From NCBI GenBank assembly GCA_023413135.1, contig JAEZQK010000027.1, forward strand, positions 1-36,929: 36,929 nt of DNA, written 5' to 3'. The notes beneath the pieces are model-generated. The model ran no database searches and was not told the DNA's origin. It worked only from the letters and a program-made list of their open reading frames with translations. This stretch comes from Bacillota bacterium (GTDB taxonomy: Bacteria; Bacillota; Clostridia; Christensenellales; Aristaeellaceae). The position numbers and the translations under genes are program-made. Of the stretch, positions 1 through 7,639 are shown one piece after another (position 1 is the stretch's first letter; each line of letters starts with the position of its first letter).

Positions 1-10
1 ACTAATGGAG

Positions 11-145
11 AACATTATTGCGTCGATGGCCGTGAGGGATTTTTGCGCAATACAAGGAGACAAAGCGAGGCGTAGCAGCGCTACGCTGAGCGGCAGTCGA
101 CGCCGTAGTGCGCGAAAAGATCCACGGTAACGACGCAATAATGTT
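11..145. repeat. 135-bp imperfect palindrome
   Basis: The arms AACATTATTGCGTCG (11-25) and CGACGCAATAATGTT (131-145) are perfect inverted repeats. A second perfect dyad (71-85) sits exactly at the centre, position 78. The parts between are partly complementary, so the whole element can fold into one long interrupted hairpin. I see no convincing gene in it. It looks like a dispersed intergenic repeat or a small non-autonomous element; copy number in the genome is unknown. Confidence 0.7.
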
Positions 146-160
146 TGGAAGCAGTATAAC

Positions 161-198
161 CCGGAGCAGCCAGGAACAATTGCTCCGGTGTTTTTTTG
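161..198 (+). terminator. Intrinsic terminator of an upstream gene
   Basis: The stem CCGGAGCA (161-168) pairs with TGCTCCGG (181-188) and is followed by TGTTTTTTTG. This is a typical rho-independent terminator for a plus-strand gene that lies left of the window. Confidence 0.8.
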
Positions 199-208
199 TT
201 TTCCCGCA

Positions 209-237
209 TTGACACGCACTTGACATGCAACTATAAT
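209..237 (+). promoter_or_regulatory. Sigma-A promoter of nagB
   Basis: TTGACA (209-214) and TATAAT (232-237) are both perfect consensus hexamers with 17 bp between them. Transcription would start near 244, giving a leader of about 90 nt before nagB. A second TTGACA at 220-225 is too close to the -10 to be used. A consensus promoter like this would need a repressor for sugar control, but I see no clear operator. Confidence 0.85.
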
Positions 238-333
238 GTAATAGGACAACTTGATTGTCTACTGGTTAAAATTCATTGTATTTCAACGGATTCATAAGGC
301 CAAAAAATAATACATGTATTCCGGAGGCACACT

Positions 334-1059
334 ATGCAAATCCATTTGTACGATACCGCTTCCCAGGTGGGCCAGGCCGCCGCCATCATGATCGCATCTC
401 AAGTCATCCTAAAACCCAACAGCGTGCTGGGGTTCGCCACCGGTTCCTCACCCATTCCCACCTACCGGCAACTGATCGCATGGCATAGAGAAGGCGTGGT
501 GGATTTTTCACGGACCGTCACCTTCAATCTGGATGAATACGTAGGCATCTCTACAACACATCCCGCCAGTTACCATGCCTTCATGGAAGAACATCTTTTC
601 TCTCAGGTGAACGTCCGGCGGGAAAATATTCACATCCCCGACGGCAGCACCCGGAACCTGCAAAGGGAATGCAGCGATTATGACACCGCCATCTCCCGCG
701 CCGGAGGCATAGACCTGCAGCTGCTGGGCATCGGCCGCAACGGCCATATCGGCTTCAACGAGCCCCACGAACAGTTTGTATACGGCTGCCATGTGGTGAA
801 CCTGACCGAAAGCACCATTGAGGCCAACCGCCGCTTCTTTGGCCCAGGCGAAGATGTGCCCAGGCAGGCCATCAGCCTTGGCGTAGGCAGCATCATGAAC
901 TCCCACCGCGTAGTGCTGGTTGCAACAGGGGCCGACAAGGCCCAGGCCATTCGCCGTGCCATCCGGGAGGATGTAAACCCCCAGGTTCAGGCTTCCATCC
1001 TGCGCACCCACCGGGACGTGATCTTCCTCCTGGACCGCGCCGCCGCCGGGCTGCTGTAG
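334..1059 (+). CDS. nagB: Glucosamine-6-phosphate deaminase
   Basis: Cytoplasmic enzyme that converts glucosamine 6-phosphate to fructose 6-phosphate and ammonia, feeding amino sugars into glycolysis. The 241-residue length is normal for the short Gram-positive form. Visible motifs are the substrate loop FATGSSPIPTY, NLDEYVG with the proton-relay Asp, and LLGIGRNGHIGFNEP with the active-site His and Glu. The position of the E. coli Asp141 is Asn here (GRNGH), which I recall from other Firmicute enzymes. GGAGG at 323-327 fixes the ATG. The gene is alone: no nagA or nagR is next to it. Confidence 0.95.
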   Translation: MQIHLYDTASQVGQAAAIMIASQVILKPNSVLGFATGSSPIPTYRQLIAWHREGVVDFSRTVTFNLDEYVGISTTHPASYHAFMEEHLFSQVNVRRENIHIPDGSTRNLQRECSDYDTAISRAGGIDLQLLGIGRNGHIGFNEPHEQFVYGCHVVNLTESTIEANRRFFGPGEDVPRQAISLGVGSIMNSHRVVLVATGADKAQAIRRAIREDVNPQVQASILRTHRDVIFLLDRAAAGLL

Positions 1060-1067
1060 GCCCGGGG

Positions 1068-1123
1068 ACGCTGGAGGGCTTTGCCCTCCAGACCACCCAC
1101 TCAAGGGATTTCATCCGTTGAGA
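1068..1123. repeat. Double-hairpin intergenic repeat
   Basis: Two consecutive hairpins lie directly behind nagB: CTGGAGGGC / GCCCTCCAG (1071-1079 with 1083-1091, 3-nt loop) and CTCAAGGGA / TCCGTTGAG (1100-1108 with 1114-1122, one mismatch). Such paired hairpins are common dispersed repeats in gut Clostridia (from memory, not searched). They may also stabilise the nagB mRNA end. Confidence 0.6.
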
Positions 1124-1135
1124 ATCCCTACATAA

Positions 1136-1190
1136 AGCAAAGGCTTCCCCTCTCCCGGCTTATCCGGGAGAGGGGAAGCCTTTGCTAAAA
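1136..1190. terminator. 23-bp perfect hairpin between convergent genes
   Basis: The arms 1136-1158 and 1164-1186 are perfectly complementary around a 5-nt loop. It sits between nagB (plus) and the HEAT-repeat gene (minus), the place for a bidirectional terminator. The stem base contributes TTTGCT on either strand, but no clean U-tract follows, so it may instead be a repeat copy acting as a roadblock. Confidence 0.6.
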
Positions 1191-1197
1191 TAAAAAT

Positions 1198-1530
1198 TCA
1201 GTTTTTGCCTTTGATCTTGCCCAGCGCATTGTGCAACGCCGCAATCACCTGCGGGTCCGCTTCGCTCTTGAGCAGATGTTCGATATGGGCGCGCAGCTTT
1301 GAATCGGCATATTCCGCCATAGCATTGGCCACCGCGATCCGAACCTTGGGTTCCGGGCTGCGCAAGAGCGTAACCAGCATATTGAAGCCCGCCTCGCCAC
1401 GAACCTTGCCCAGCCCGGCGATAGCGGCCAGGCGCACTTCTTCATCCTTGCTCTCGGCCAGCTTCGCCAGCTCCGCATCCTTCTTCTTTTCAATCAACTT
1501 TTCAACCTTGGATAAATTGTTCCCAAACAT
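1198..1530 (-). CDS. Small HEAT-repeat protein
   Basis: A 110-residue all-helical cytoplasmic protein. After a lysine-rich helix (about residues 8-25), two to three HEAT / PBS-lyase-type units follow, recognisable as EEVRLAAIAGLGKVRGEAG and PKVRIAVANAMAEY. HEAT repeats form a curved solenoid for protein binding; no enzymatic function can be assigned and the partner is unknown. A strong GGGGGG-type ribosome site precedes the ATG. A possible -10 (TACAAT on the minus strand) and the dyad at 1570-1583 lie upstream. An antisense frame of the same length is a shadow. Confident as a gene, not as to role. Confidence 0.8.
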   Translation of the reverse strand: MFGNNLSKVEKLIEKKKDAELAKLAESKDEEVRLAAIAGLGKVRGEAGFNMLVTLLRSPEPKVRIAVANAMAEYADSKLRAHIEHLLKSEADPQVIAALHNALGKIKGKN

Positions 1531-1569
1531 GATATAACCCCCTATAGATTAATGAAGTATTGTATTCTC

Positions 1570-1583
1570 TCACAGTTCTGTGA
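1570..1583. promoter_or_regulatory. Dyad upstream of the HEAT-repeat gene
   Basis: TCACAGTTCTGTGA is a perfect 6+6 inverted repeat with a 2-nt centre. It lies just upstream of the likely -10 (minus-strand TACAAT), where a regulator would touch the -35 region. The matching -35 is poor (CTGTTC), which would fit an activated promoter. The binding factor is unknown. Confidence 0.4.
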
Positions 1584-1624
1584 ACAGCGGATGAACACAG
1601 CTTGCCCAACGGCGCAATTTTGTA

Positions 1625-1667
1625 TAAAAAAGCGCCCCGTGCCGAAAAATTGCCGGTTGCGGGGCGC
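1625..1667 (-). terminator. Terminator of the nucleoside ABC operon
   Basis: Read on the minus strand, GCGCCCCG pairs with CGGGGCGC (plus-strand 1660-1667 with 1632-1639), with an inner GCCG/CGGC pair, followed by TTTTTTAT. It ends transcription just behind the last permease gene. Confidence 0.85.
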
Positions 1668-1678
1668 GCATAATCAAA

Positions 1679-2650
1679 TTAACGTTCTTCCCTAAAATAA
1701 GGGAGCCCCAGGTGGGCAGGCGGTTCATTCTCGCGGCTCTTTTTGAGGGAAACGGCCACCAGCACGATAATGGTGACGATATACGGCAGCATCTTGAATA
1801 TCTCCTGCGACGAGCGCGTAAGATTGGGGATATAGAAGAAAAGCCAGAACAATGCTCCAAAGAGGTAGGAACCCCAGATCGCGTGCAAAGGCTTCCAGCG
1901 TGCGAATATGACAAGGGCCACAGCAAGCCAGCCCAGCTTTTCGATACCGGCGTCATTGGCCCACGTCCCCTTGATATAGTCCATGACATAGTACAGGCCA
2001 CCCATGCCCGTGATGGCCGAGCCCAGGCAAATGGCGGTATATTTGTACTTCGCCACGGGAATCCCCGCAGCATCGGCCGTTGCCGGGTTCTCGCCCACCG
2101 CCCGCAGGTTAAGGCCATTGCGCGTCCTGTTCAGAAAATAGCTCAAAATGATCGCAAGCAGGATGACCAGGTACACCATGAACCCAAGGCCCGATAACAC
2201 GCCGACATTGTTAAGGAACGGAAGCGTTGCCCGAAAGCCGCTGCTCGTCGCGGCGACCGATATCTGACCTACGCCGCCGGCCATCTGGTTCAGCGCCCCG
2301 CCGTAAAGGTTTGCTACGCCGGAGCCGAAAATGGTGAGCGTAAGGCCGCTAACGTTCTGATTGGTACGCAGGGTGATCGTAAGGAAGCTGTATAGCAGCC
2401 CCGCCAGCGTCGATGCCGCCAGCGCGCACACAAGGGCGATCATCAAACCGACAAGCGCACTGGGGTTCGCGACGGACTTTTCATAAAGGAAGGATCCGGC
2501 AAGGCCGGCTATTCCGCCCAGATACATGATGCCCGGTACGCCCAGGTTGAGGTTGCCCGACTTTTCGGTCAATATCTCGCCTATGGCGCCGAACAGGATC
2601 ACCGTACCGAAGACGATTGCCGCCTGCGTTAGGGACAGCAGTTGCGTCAT
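1679..2650 (-). CDS. Nucleoside ABC transporter permease (NupQ/YufQ-like)
   Basis: A 323-residue polytopic membrane protein of the branched-chain/ribose-type permease superfamily, in the subgroup paired with BMP binding proteins. Recognisable features are the N-terminal GAIGEILTEKSGNLNLGVPGIMYLGG segment, the repeated hydrophobic helices, and RNGLNLRAVGENPATADAAGIPVAKYKY, the cytoplasmic loop that meets the ATPase. The start lies one nucleotide beyond the stop of the other permease, so the two are translationally coupled. Last gene of the operon, followed by a clear terminator. The substrate is inferred from neighbouring xpt and the BMP family: purine nucleosides. Confidence 0.9.
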   Translation of the reverse strand: MTQLLSLTQAAIVFGTVILFGAIGEILTEKSGNLNLGVPGIMYLGGIAGLAGSFLYEKSVANPSALVGLMIALVCALAASTLAGLLYSFLTITLRTNQNVSGLTLTIFGSGVANLYGGALNQMAGGVGQISVAATSSGFRATLPFLNNVGVLSGLGFMVYLVILLAIILSYFLNRTRNGLNLRAVGENPATADAAGIPVAKYKYTAICLGSAITGMGGLYYVMDYIKGTWANDAGIEKLGWLAVALVIFARWKPLHAIWGSYLFGALFWLFFYIPNLTRSSQEIFKMLPYIVTIIVLVAVSLKKSRENEPPAHLGLPYFREER

Positions 2651-2651
2651 G

Positions 2652-3746
2652 TCATTTCGCCTCCTTCTTCTTATGGAACACGAGCCGGTAGTTTATAAAG
2701 AACTCGCTGCCCAGTATAAAGAACAGTATGATGCCCGTCAGCATCTCGGAGGCGTAATCGTTCAGATTGTACTGCGAGGCAATCTGTATGGCGCCTTTTT
2801 TCAGGAACATCAGCAGCAATGAAACCAGTATCATGGCGCCAGCGTTGAATTTGGCAAGCCACACCACGATGATTGCGGTGAAACCACGCCCGCCGGCGGT
2901 GCTTACGCTGATAGTATGCGAAGCCCCGGACACGGCGATAAAGCCCGCGATCCCGCATAAGGCCCCGGAGAGCGTCATTGTACGCAGTATGACTTTTTTG
3001 ACCTTGATACCCACATAGTTCGCCGTGCGTTCGCTCTCGCCCACGACGGCTATCTCATAGCCTTGCTTGGTATACTTCAAATAAACATACATGCCTATGG
3101 TGAGCGCCAGCACGATGACCACAATGAACAGATATTGCTGGCCAAACAGAGGCGGCAGCCATCCGGCCTGGGTTTTTTGATTGATGATGCCCACCGTGTT
3201 GGACCCGTACGGGTTTTCCCACTTGGCGACAAAAAAAGAGGTCAGCTGTATGGCAACGTAGTTCATCATCAGGGTAAAAAGCGTTTCGTTCGTTTTGAAA
3301 GATGCCCTGAATATGGCTGGAAAAACACCCCAGGCCGCTCCGGCCGCCGCGCTTGAGATAAACATAAGGATCAAAAGCAGCCATGCCGGGAGGGTCCTGC
3401 CCAAATAGAGCATGCAGGCTGCCGTGGCGATCCCGCCGGCCAGGACCTGGCCTTCGGCCCCGATGTTCCAGAAACGCATCTTGAAAGCCGGGGCAAGGCC
3501 GATGGCGATGCACAGGAGCATCATCGTGTCACGAACGGTGACCCAAGTCCTCTTGCTGGTCCCGAAAGCGCCGCTCCACATGGCTTCATACACCTTGAGC
3601 GGGTTCAGCCTGACCATTATATAGATGACGATAGCGCAAACCGCAAGTGAAAGAACGACGGAGGCAAGCCGGATGCTCCAGGCTTTTAAGGTTGGGATGG
3701 CTTCGCGCTTTACGATACGTACGGCCGGCTCGTTTACAAGGCTCAT
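2652..3746 (-). CDS. Nucleoside ABC transporter permease (NupP/YufP-like)
   Basis: A 364-residue membrane permease, partner of the downstream permease. It has a long first membrane helix (about residues 24-48), then MRFWNIGAEGQVLAGG, a signature of this permease branch, and the coupling loop YEIAVVGESERTANYVGIKVKK. Its ATG overlaps the ATPase stop by 4 nt (ATGA), which indicates coupled translation. Together the two permeases form the heteromeric channel of a BMP-dependent importer. The family is secure; the exact nucleoside is not visible in the sequence. Confidence 0.9.
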   Translation of the reverse strand: MSLVNEPAVRIVKREAIPTLKAWSIRLASVVLSLAVCAIVIYIMVRLNPLKVYEAMWSGAFGTSKRTWVTVRDTMMLLCIAIGLAPAFKMRFWNIGAEGQVLAGGIATAACMLYLGRTLPAWLLLILMFISSAAAGAAWGVFPAIFRASFKTNETLFTLMMNYVAIQLTSFFVAKWENPYGSNTVGIINQKTQAGWLPPLFGQQYLFIVVIVLALTIGMYVYLKYTKQGYEIAVVGESERTANYVGIKVKKVILRTMTLSGALCGIAGFIAVSGASHTISVSTAGGRGFTAIIVVWLAKFNAGAMILVSLLLMFLKKGAIQIASQYNLNDYASEMLTGIILFFILGSEFFINYRLVFHKKKEAK

Positions 3747-5281
3747 TTTTTCATCCCCCCTCCGGTGCCTGTCATCATCAGACCGATTGTGCGCTTATCG
3801 GAGGTTCTGGCATCTACGATGCCGTTTAAGCGCCCGCCGCACAATACAAGAATGCGGTCGCACAATTCCAGCAGCACGTCAAGGTCTTCTCCCACAAACA
3901 GGACGGCCGCGCCGTCTTTCTTCTGTTGGTTAATGAGGTCGTAGATCGTGTAGGACGAATGGATGTCCAGGCCCCTCACGGCATAGGCTGTCATCAGCAC
4001 AGTCGGCGAAGAGGATATCTCACGCCCGACCAGGACCTTCTGGACGTTGCCGCCGGAAAGCCGTCTTACCGGGGTCGAAAGGCTGGACGTGTCAACCTTG
4101 AGCTCTTTGACCACTTTCTCGGCCAGGCTGCGCGGAGCCTTCCTCTCGGCCAGGAAGGACTTGCCGTTCCTGAAGCTGCGGAGCATCATATTTTCCGTCA
4201 GGTCCATGTTTCCCACAAGCCCCATGCCAAGCCTGTCCTCCGGCACAAAGGAAAGCGCCACGCCCATGGCGGAAATTTCGCCCGGTGCTTTTCCCAAGAG
4301 TTCCTCAGGCTCGTTAGTCTCGGGATGGATATACTTGATGCTGCCCGATTCCACTTTTTGAAGCCCGGCGATAGATTCCAGGAGTTCCTTTTGCCCACAG
4401 CCGGTGATGCCCGCGATGCCTAAAATCTCGCCGCTTCTCGCGGTGAAAGACACATGGTCAAGCCGTGTCACCCCATCGATATCACAGACCGTCAGGTCCT
4501 CGACGACCAGGCGGGGCACAGGGTTTTGAGGTTTTGGACGTTCAATGTTCAATGAGACGGCACGGCCTACCATCATGCTGGTCATCTCTTCCGCGCTTGA
4601 TTGCGCGGTCGGCATCTCACCCACAAACTGCCCGCGGCGCAGCACCGCCACCCGGTCGGAGATCTCCTCTACCTCGTGCAGCTTATGCGTGATGATCACG
4701 ATGGCCTTGCCATCAGAGCGCATGTTGCCAAGAACCTCAAACAGCCTGTCCGTCTCCTGCGGTGTAAGGACGGCGGTGGGCTCGTCAAGGATCAGTATAT
4801 CAGCGTTGCGGTACAGGACCTTTACGATCTCCACAGTCTGCTTCTGGGATACGGACATTTCGTACACCTTTTGCTCCGGATCCACCTTGAAACCGTATTG
4901 TGCGGCGATTTCCCGCACCTTTTTGCCTACCGCCTTCATATCCAGGCGTCCCTTGCCGGGAAGACCGAGGATGATATTTTCTGCGGCTGTCAGCACGTCC
5001 ACTAGCTTGAAGTGCTGGTGTATCATCCCGATCCCAAGGTCATGGGCATCCTTCGGGCTGCGGATGACGACTTCACGGCCGTCCACGATGATCTGCCCTT
5101 CGTCGGGCAAATAGATGCCTGAGAGGATATTCATCAGCGTTGTTTTGCCGCTTCCGTTCTCGCCAAGAAGCGCGAGAATCTCCCCGCGGCGTATTTCCAG
5201 ATGAATTTTATCGTTGGCCACTACAGAGCCGAACGTCTTGGCTACGCCCTTCAATTGCACCGCTGTCCCTGTCGCGCCCAA
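3743..5281 (-). CDS. Nucleoside ABC transporter ATP-binding protein, two NBDs
   Basis: A 512-residue cytoplasmic double ATPase (NupO/YufO/RbsA type). NBD1 has Walker A GENGSGKT (about residue 40), a signature reduced to MSVSQKQTVEI, and Walker B ILILDEPTAVLTP. NBD2 has GITGCGQKE in place of Walker A, signature LSGGNVQKV, and MTAYAVRGLD in place of Walker B, lacking the acidic DE pair. Asymmetric, partly degenerate second sites are usual in this family. The start is TTG, supported by AAGGGG about 9 nt upstream. It is coupled to the permease by a 4-nt overlap, and a hairpin separates it from the binding-protein gene. Confidence 0.9.
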   Translation of the reverse strand: MGATGTAVQLKGVAKTFGSVVANDKIHLEIRRGEILALLGENGSGKTTLMNILSGIYLPDEGQIIVDGREVVIRSPKDAHDLGIGMIHQHFKLVDVLTAAENIILGLPGKGRLDMKAVGKKVREIAAQYGFKVDPEQKVYEMSVSQKQTVEIVKVLYRNADILILDEPTAVLTPQETDRLFEVLGNMRSDGKAIVIITHKLHEVEEISDRVAVLRRGQFVGEMPTAQSSAEEMTSMMVGRAVSLNIERPKPQNPVPRLVVEDLTVCDIDGVTRLDHVSFTARSGEILGIAGITGCGQKELLESIAGLQKVESGSIKYIHPETNEPEELLGKAPGEISAMGVALSFVPEDRLGMGLVGNMDLTENMMLRSFRNGKSFLAERKAPRSLAEKVVKELKVDTSSLSTPVRRLSGGNVQKVLVGREISSSPTVLMTAYAVRGLDIHSSYTIYDLINQQKKDGAAVLFVGEDLDVLLELCDRILVLCGGRLNGIVDARTSDKRTIGLMMTGTGGGMKK

Positions 5282-5328
5282 ACGAACCCACCCCTTAGTC
5301 TTTGGATTACCATTATAACATGAAAGCA

Positions 5329-5359
5329 GGGAAAGCCGCTTTTTGGGGGCGGCTTTCCC
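5329..5359 (-). terminator. Hairpin between binding-protein and ATPase genes
   Basis: GGGAAAGCCGC (5329-5339) pairs with GCGGCTTTCCC (5349-5359). On the minus strand it is not followed by a strong U-tract. It is best read as an intercistronic stabiliser or partial terminator, which would give more binding protein than membrane components. Confidence 0.6.
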
Positions 5360-5385
5360 GTGTTTCCCTATTGCCCGGGTCAGTA

Positions 5386-6594
5386 TCAGTTAAGTTCCGT
5401 GATCCCATCGATGCGCAGGCCGAAATACGGGGCGCTGCGGAGCGTAGACTCATGGAAAATACCGTTTTCAATGGCTTCGCCGGTGTCGCCCGCCCAGTCG
5501 CCGTCGGTATCGATGGCCAGATACGTGGTGGGCGTCTGGCCATTGTCCACGGTGAAGGTTCCGCAGTCGAACACATTGAAGCTGCCGTCTTTGATCGCGG
5601 CTTCAACCTGCGCAACCTTTTCCGCTGTGCCTTCGGCGCAGCTTGTGCCAAGCTCGGAGATCATGACGGCGCCCTGGTTATAGCCCTCGGCCCAGTCAGT
5701 CGTGATGGCTTCACCCGCGAGCGCCTGCCCGAAGGCATAGGTGTAGTAGACACTCCAGTCGTTCTGGGCGCTGGTGAGCGCGGCGTTGGGGGCGACGGAG
5801 AGCATGCTCACATTGTAGCCAACGCTGTACACGGTAGTGCCGGCGTTTAGCAGCGCTTCGCACGCGGCGGGAGCGCCGGTGGAGTCGGCGTGCTGGCTGA
5901 TGATGATGCAGCCGGAAGAAACCAGGGCGTTGGCCGCTTCCGCCTCGGCGGTCGGGTCATACCACGAGTTGGTGTACGAAACCGACATGACGACGTTGTT
6001 TACCACCGACTTGACACCAAGGTAGAATGCAGTGTAGCCGGATACGACTTCGGCATAAGGGTAGGCGCCCACATAACCGATTTTGATATTGCCGGCGCTG
6101 TCCTTGTTCGTGTCGGCCACTTTGCCATCTGCGACAAGTTCGGCAAGCTTCATGCCGGCAACAACGCCGGAAACATACCGGGACTGATATGTGTCGTTGA
6201 ACGCGTTCTTGAAATTGGCAAGACCGGAGAGCGCGGCGGTGTCACCCGTCATGGCGACAAAGGTCACATCGGGATTTTCGGAGGCAGCCTGCTGCATGTA
6301 GCTCTGGTGGCCGTAGCTGTCGGAGAAGATGTATGTGCAGCCCTGCTCCACAAGATCGGTCGCGGTATCGTAGCAGTTCTCGTCCTCGCTGACGTTGTAT
6401 TTCCAGATGATCTGATCTTCCGAAATGCCAAGGGCTGCGGCAGCCGTCTTGACGCCGTTGATATGGGCGGAGTCATAACCGGTGTTCTCGTCATGGACCA
6501 GGATGACGCCGATCTTGACATCAGGGGCCGAGCCGAAGGCAGTTAAAGGCACTAGCACAAGTACCGCCAGCAACAGGGCAATGATCTTTTTCAT
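5386..6594 (-). CDS. BMP-family nucleoside-binding protein
   Basis: A 402-residue exported binding protein of the BmpA/PnrA family (periplasmic-binding-protein type 1 fold). It would capture nucleosides for the importer encoded downstream. The start is set at 6594, because GGAGGG lies 7 nt upstream and the protein then opens with a textbook signal peptide (MKKIIALLLAVLVLVPLTAFGS). An open frame continues to 6723 but lacks a ribosome site. Unlike most Gram-positive BMP proteins there is no lipobox cysteine; the predicted cut is after AFG or GSA. The mature part begins with DVKIGVILVHDENTGYD. Purine nucleoside specificity is inferred from adjacent xpt. Confidence 0.88.
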   Translation of the reverse strand: MKKIIALLLAVLVLVPLTAFGSAPDVKIGVILVHDENTGYDSAHINGVKTAAAALGISEDQIIWKYNVSEDENCYDTATDLVEQGCTYIFSDSYGHQSYMQQAASENPDVTFVAMTGDTAALSGLANFKNAFNDTYQSRYVSGVVAGMKLAELVADGKVADTNKDSAGNIKIGYVGAYPYAEVVSGYTAFYLGVKSVVNNVVMSVSYTNSWYDPTAEAEAANALVSSGCIIISQHADSTGAPAACEALLNAGTTVYSVGYNVSMLSVAPNAALTSAQNDWSVYYTYAFGQALAGEAITTDWAEGYNQGAVMISELGTSCAEGTAEKVAQVEAAIKDGSFNVFDCGTFTVDNGQTPTTYLAIDTDGDWAGDTGEAIENGIFHESTLRSAPYFGLRIDGITELN

Positions 6595-6729
6595 TGGTTT
6601 CCCTCCAAATTTTGTATTTTGGATTTTATCAGAATCGCGAGGCGATCCCAAACAGTTAGAAACCGGAGCATTCACTCCCGCCACGCCGCAGACCGGAACC
6701 CTAAGGGCCCGTGCGCGGGGCATTGATAT

Positions 6730-7311
6730 TCAACCATCTTCACGCATCTGGATTTTCCCGTCTGTGATCGCATCGACGATTGCCAAAGACTTGACCTTGA
6801 TCCCCAGTTCCCGAAGGCGCTTTCCCCCGGGCTGGAATCCCTTTTCAATGCAGATCCCAACGCCGGTCAAAATGCATCCCGCCTGGTGCAAAATATCCCG
6901 CAACCCATCGACCGCCTCACCGTTGGCCAGAAAATCGTCGATGATCAGTACCCGCTGCATGGGCTTCAAATATTCCCTGCTCACCCGAATGACGCTTTCC
7001 TGCCGATGGGTGAAGGAATAGACGCGACTTACATATACATCCTTGCCCACATTGGTGGTTTCGCCTTTTTTGGCAAATACCACGGGAATATTCCCGAAGG
7101 CCTGGGCGGTTGTCACCGCCGCGGCGATGCCGCTGGCCTCAATGGTCAGGATCAGGTCCACGGGATCAGAGCGGAAAGCTTCGTAAAAAGCTTGACCCAT
7201 CCGCGTCAGCAGTCCCACATCCAGACGGTGGTTCAAAAACATGTCCACCTTCACGATTTCGCTGCCGATGCCGCGCCCCCAGGTTTCAATGGCCTTTTTG
7301 AGTTCCTCCAT
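6730..7311 (-). CDS. xpt: Xanthine phosphoribosyltransferase
   Basis: A 193-residue cytoplasmic enzyme that converts xanthine (and more weakly guanine) plus PRPP to the nucleotide, for purine salvage. It shows the family start LKKAIETWGRGIGSEIVKVDMFLNHRLDV, the base-binding region ILTIEASGIAAAVTTAQ, and the PRPP loop VLIIDDFLANGEAV (about residues 121-134). Length matches the family. It precedes the nucleoside importer on the same strand, so uptake and salvage are probably co-regulated. A promoter is found at 7422-7450. In Bacillus xpt is under a guanine riboswitch; I could not fold one here. Confidence 0.95.
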   Translation of the reverse strand: MEELKKAIETWGRGIGSEIVKVDMFLNHRLDVGLLTRMGQAFYEAFRSDPVDLILTIEASGIAAAVTTAQAFGNIPVVFAKKGETTNVGKDVYVSRVYSFTHRQESVIRVSREYLKPMQRVLIIDDFLANGEAVDGLRDILHQAGCILTGVGICIEKGFQPGGKRLRELGIKVKSLAIVDAITDGKIQMREDG

Positions 7312-7421
7312 TAAATGTACCTATGCCTCCTGCCGGAAAAACACGAACAAACCGGTTCCAAAAATAGGATAATTCCAGTTATGCCCGCCATAATCCGAAC
7401 ATTTACCAGGAATATATACGC

Positions 7422-7450
7422 ATTGTACACCATATTCCCGAACGATGCAA
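7422..7450 (-). promoter_or_regulatory. Promoter of xpt
   Basis: On the minus strand TTGCAT (plus 7445-7450) is followed after 17 bp by TACAAT (7422-7427), the same two hexamers as in the metG promoter. Transcription would start near 7415, leaving a leader of about 100 nt. The rest of 7312-7639 is an AT-rich divergent intergenic region; I found no convincing promoter for the plus-strand gene in it. Confidence 0.7.
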
Positions 7451-7639
7451 GCAGTAATTTGCATTTTTTCTCTATTTTCCTGCCGTATTGCCTTATTGGA
7501 ATGTACTGGAAAAAGACTGACGAACAGTAACAATCTGTAAAATTTTTGTAACAAGCGAACATTTCCAATGATTTTTGGTCTAATATGATGTAGAATGGTT
7601 TTATTCTGTTACAAGTTTATCAGAAAGGGGGAATACGCT

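Noticed and set aside
2..226. 74-codon minus-strand frame at the left edge
   Set aside because: It spans the palindrome and the terminator, has no ribosome site and no recognisable protein pattern.
250..272. NagR-type operator near the nagB promoter
   Set aside because: TTGTCTACTGGTT has only a vague resemblance to the known operator and is not a good palindrome.
7312..7440. Purine riboswitch upstream of xpt
   Set aside because: Minus-strand pieces GGAATATGG and GGTAAATGTTCGGATTATGG recall loops of the guanine aptamer. However, P1 and P3 cannot pair, the TTTCTACC core is missing, and the first piece lies inside the TTGCAT-17-TACAAT promoter.
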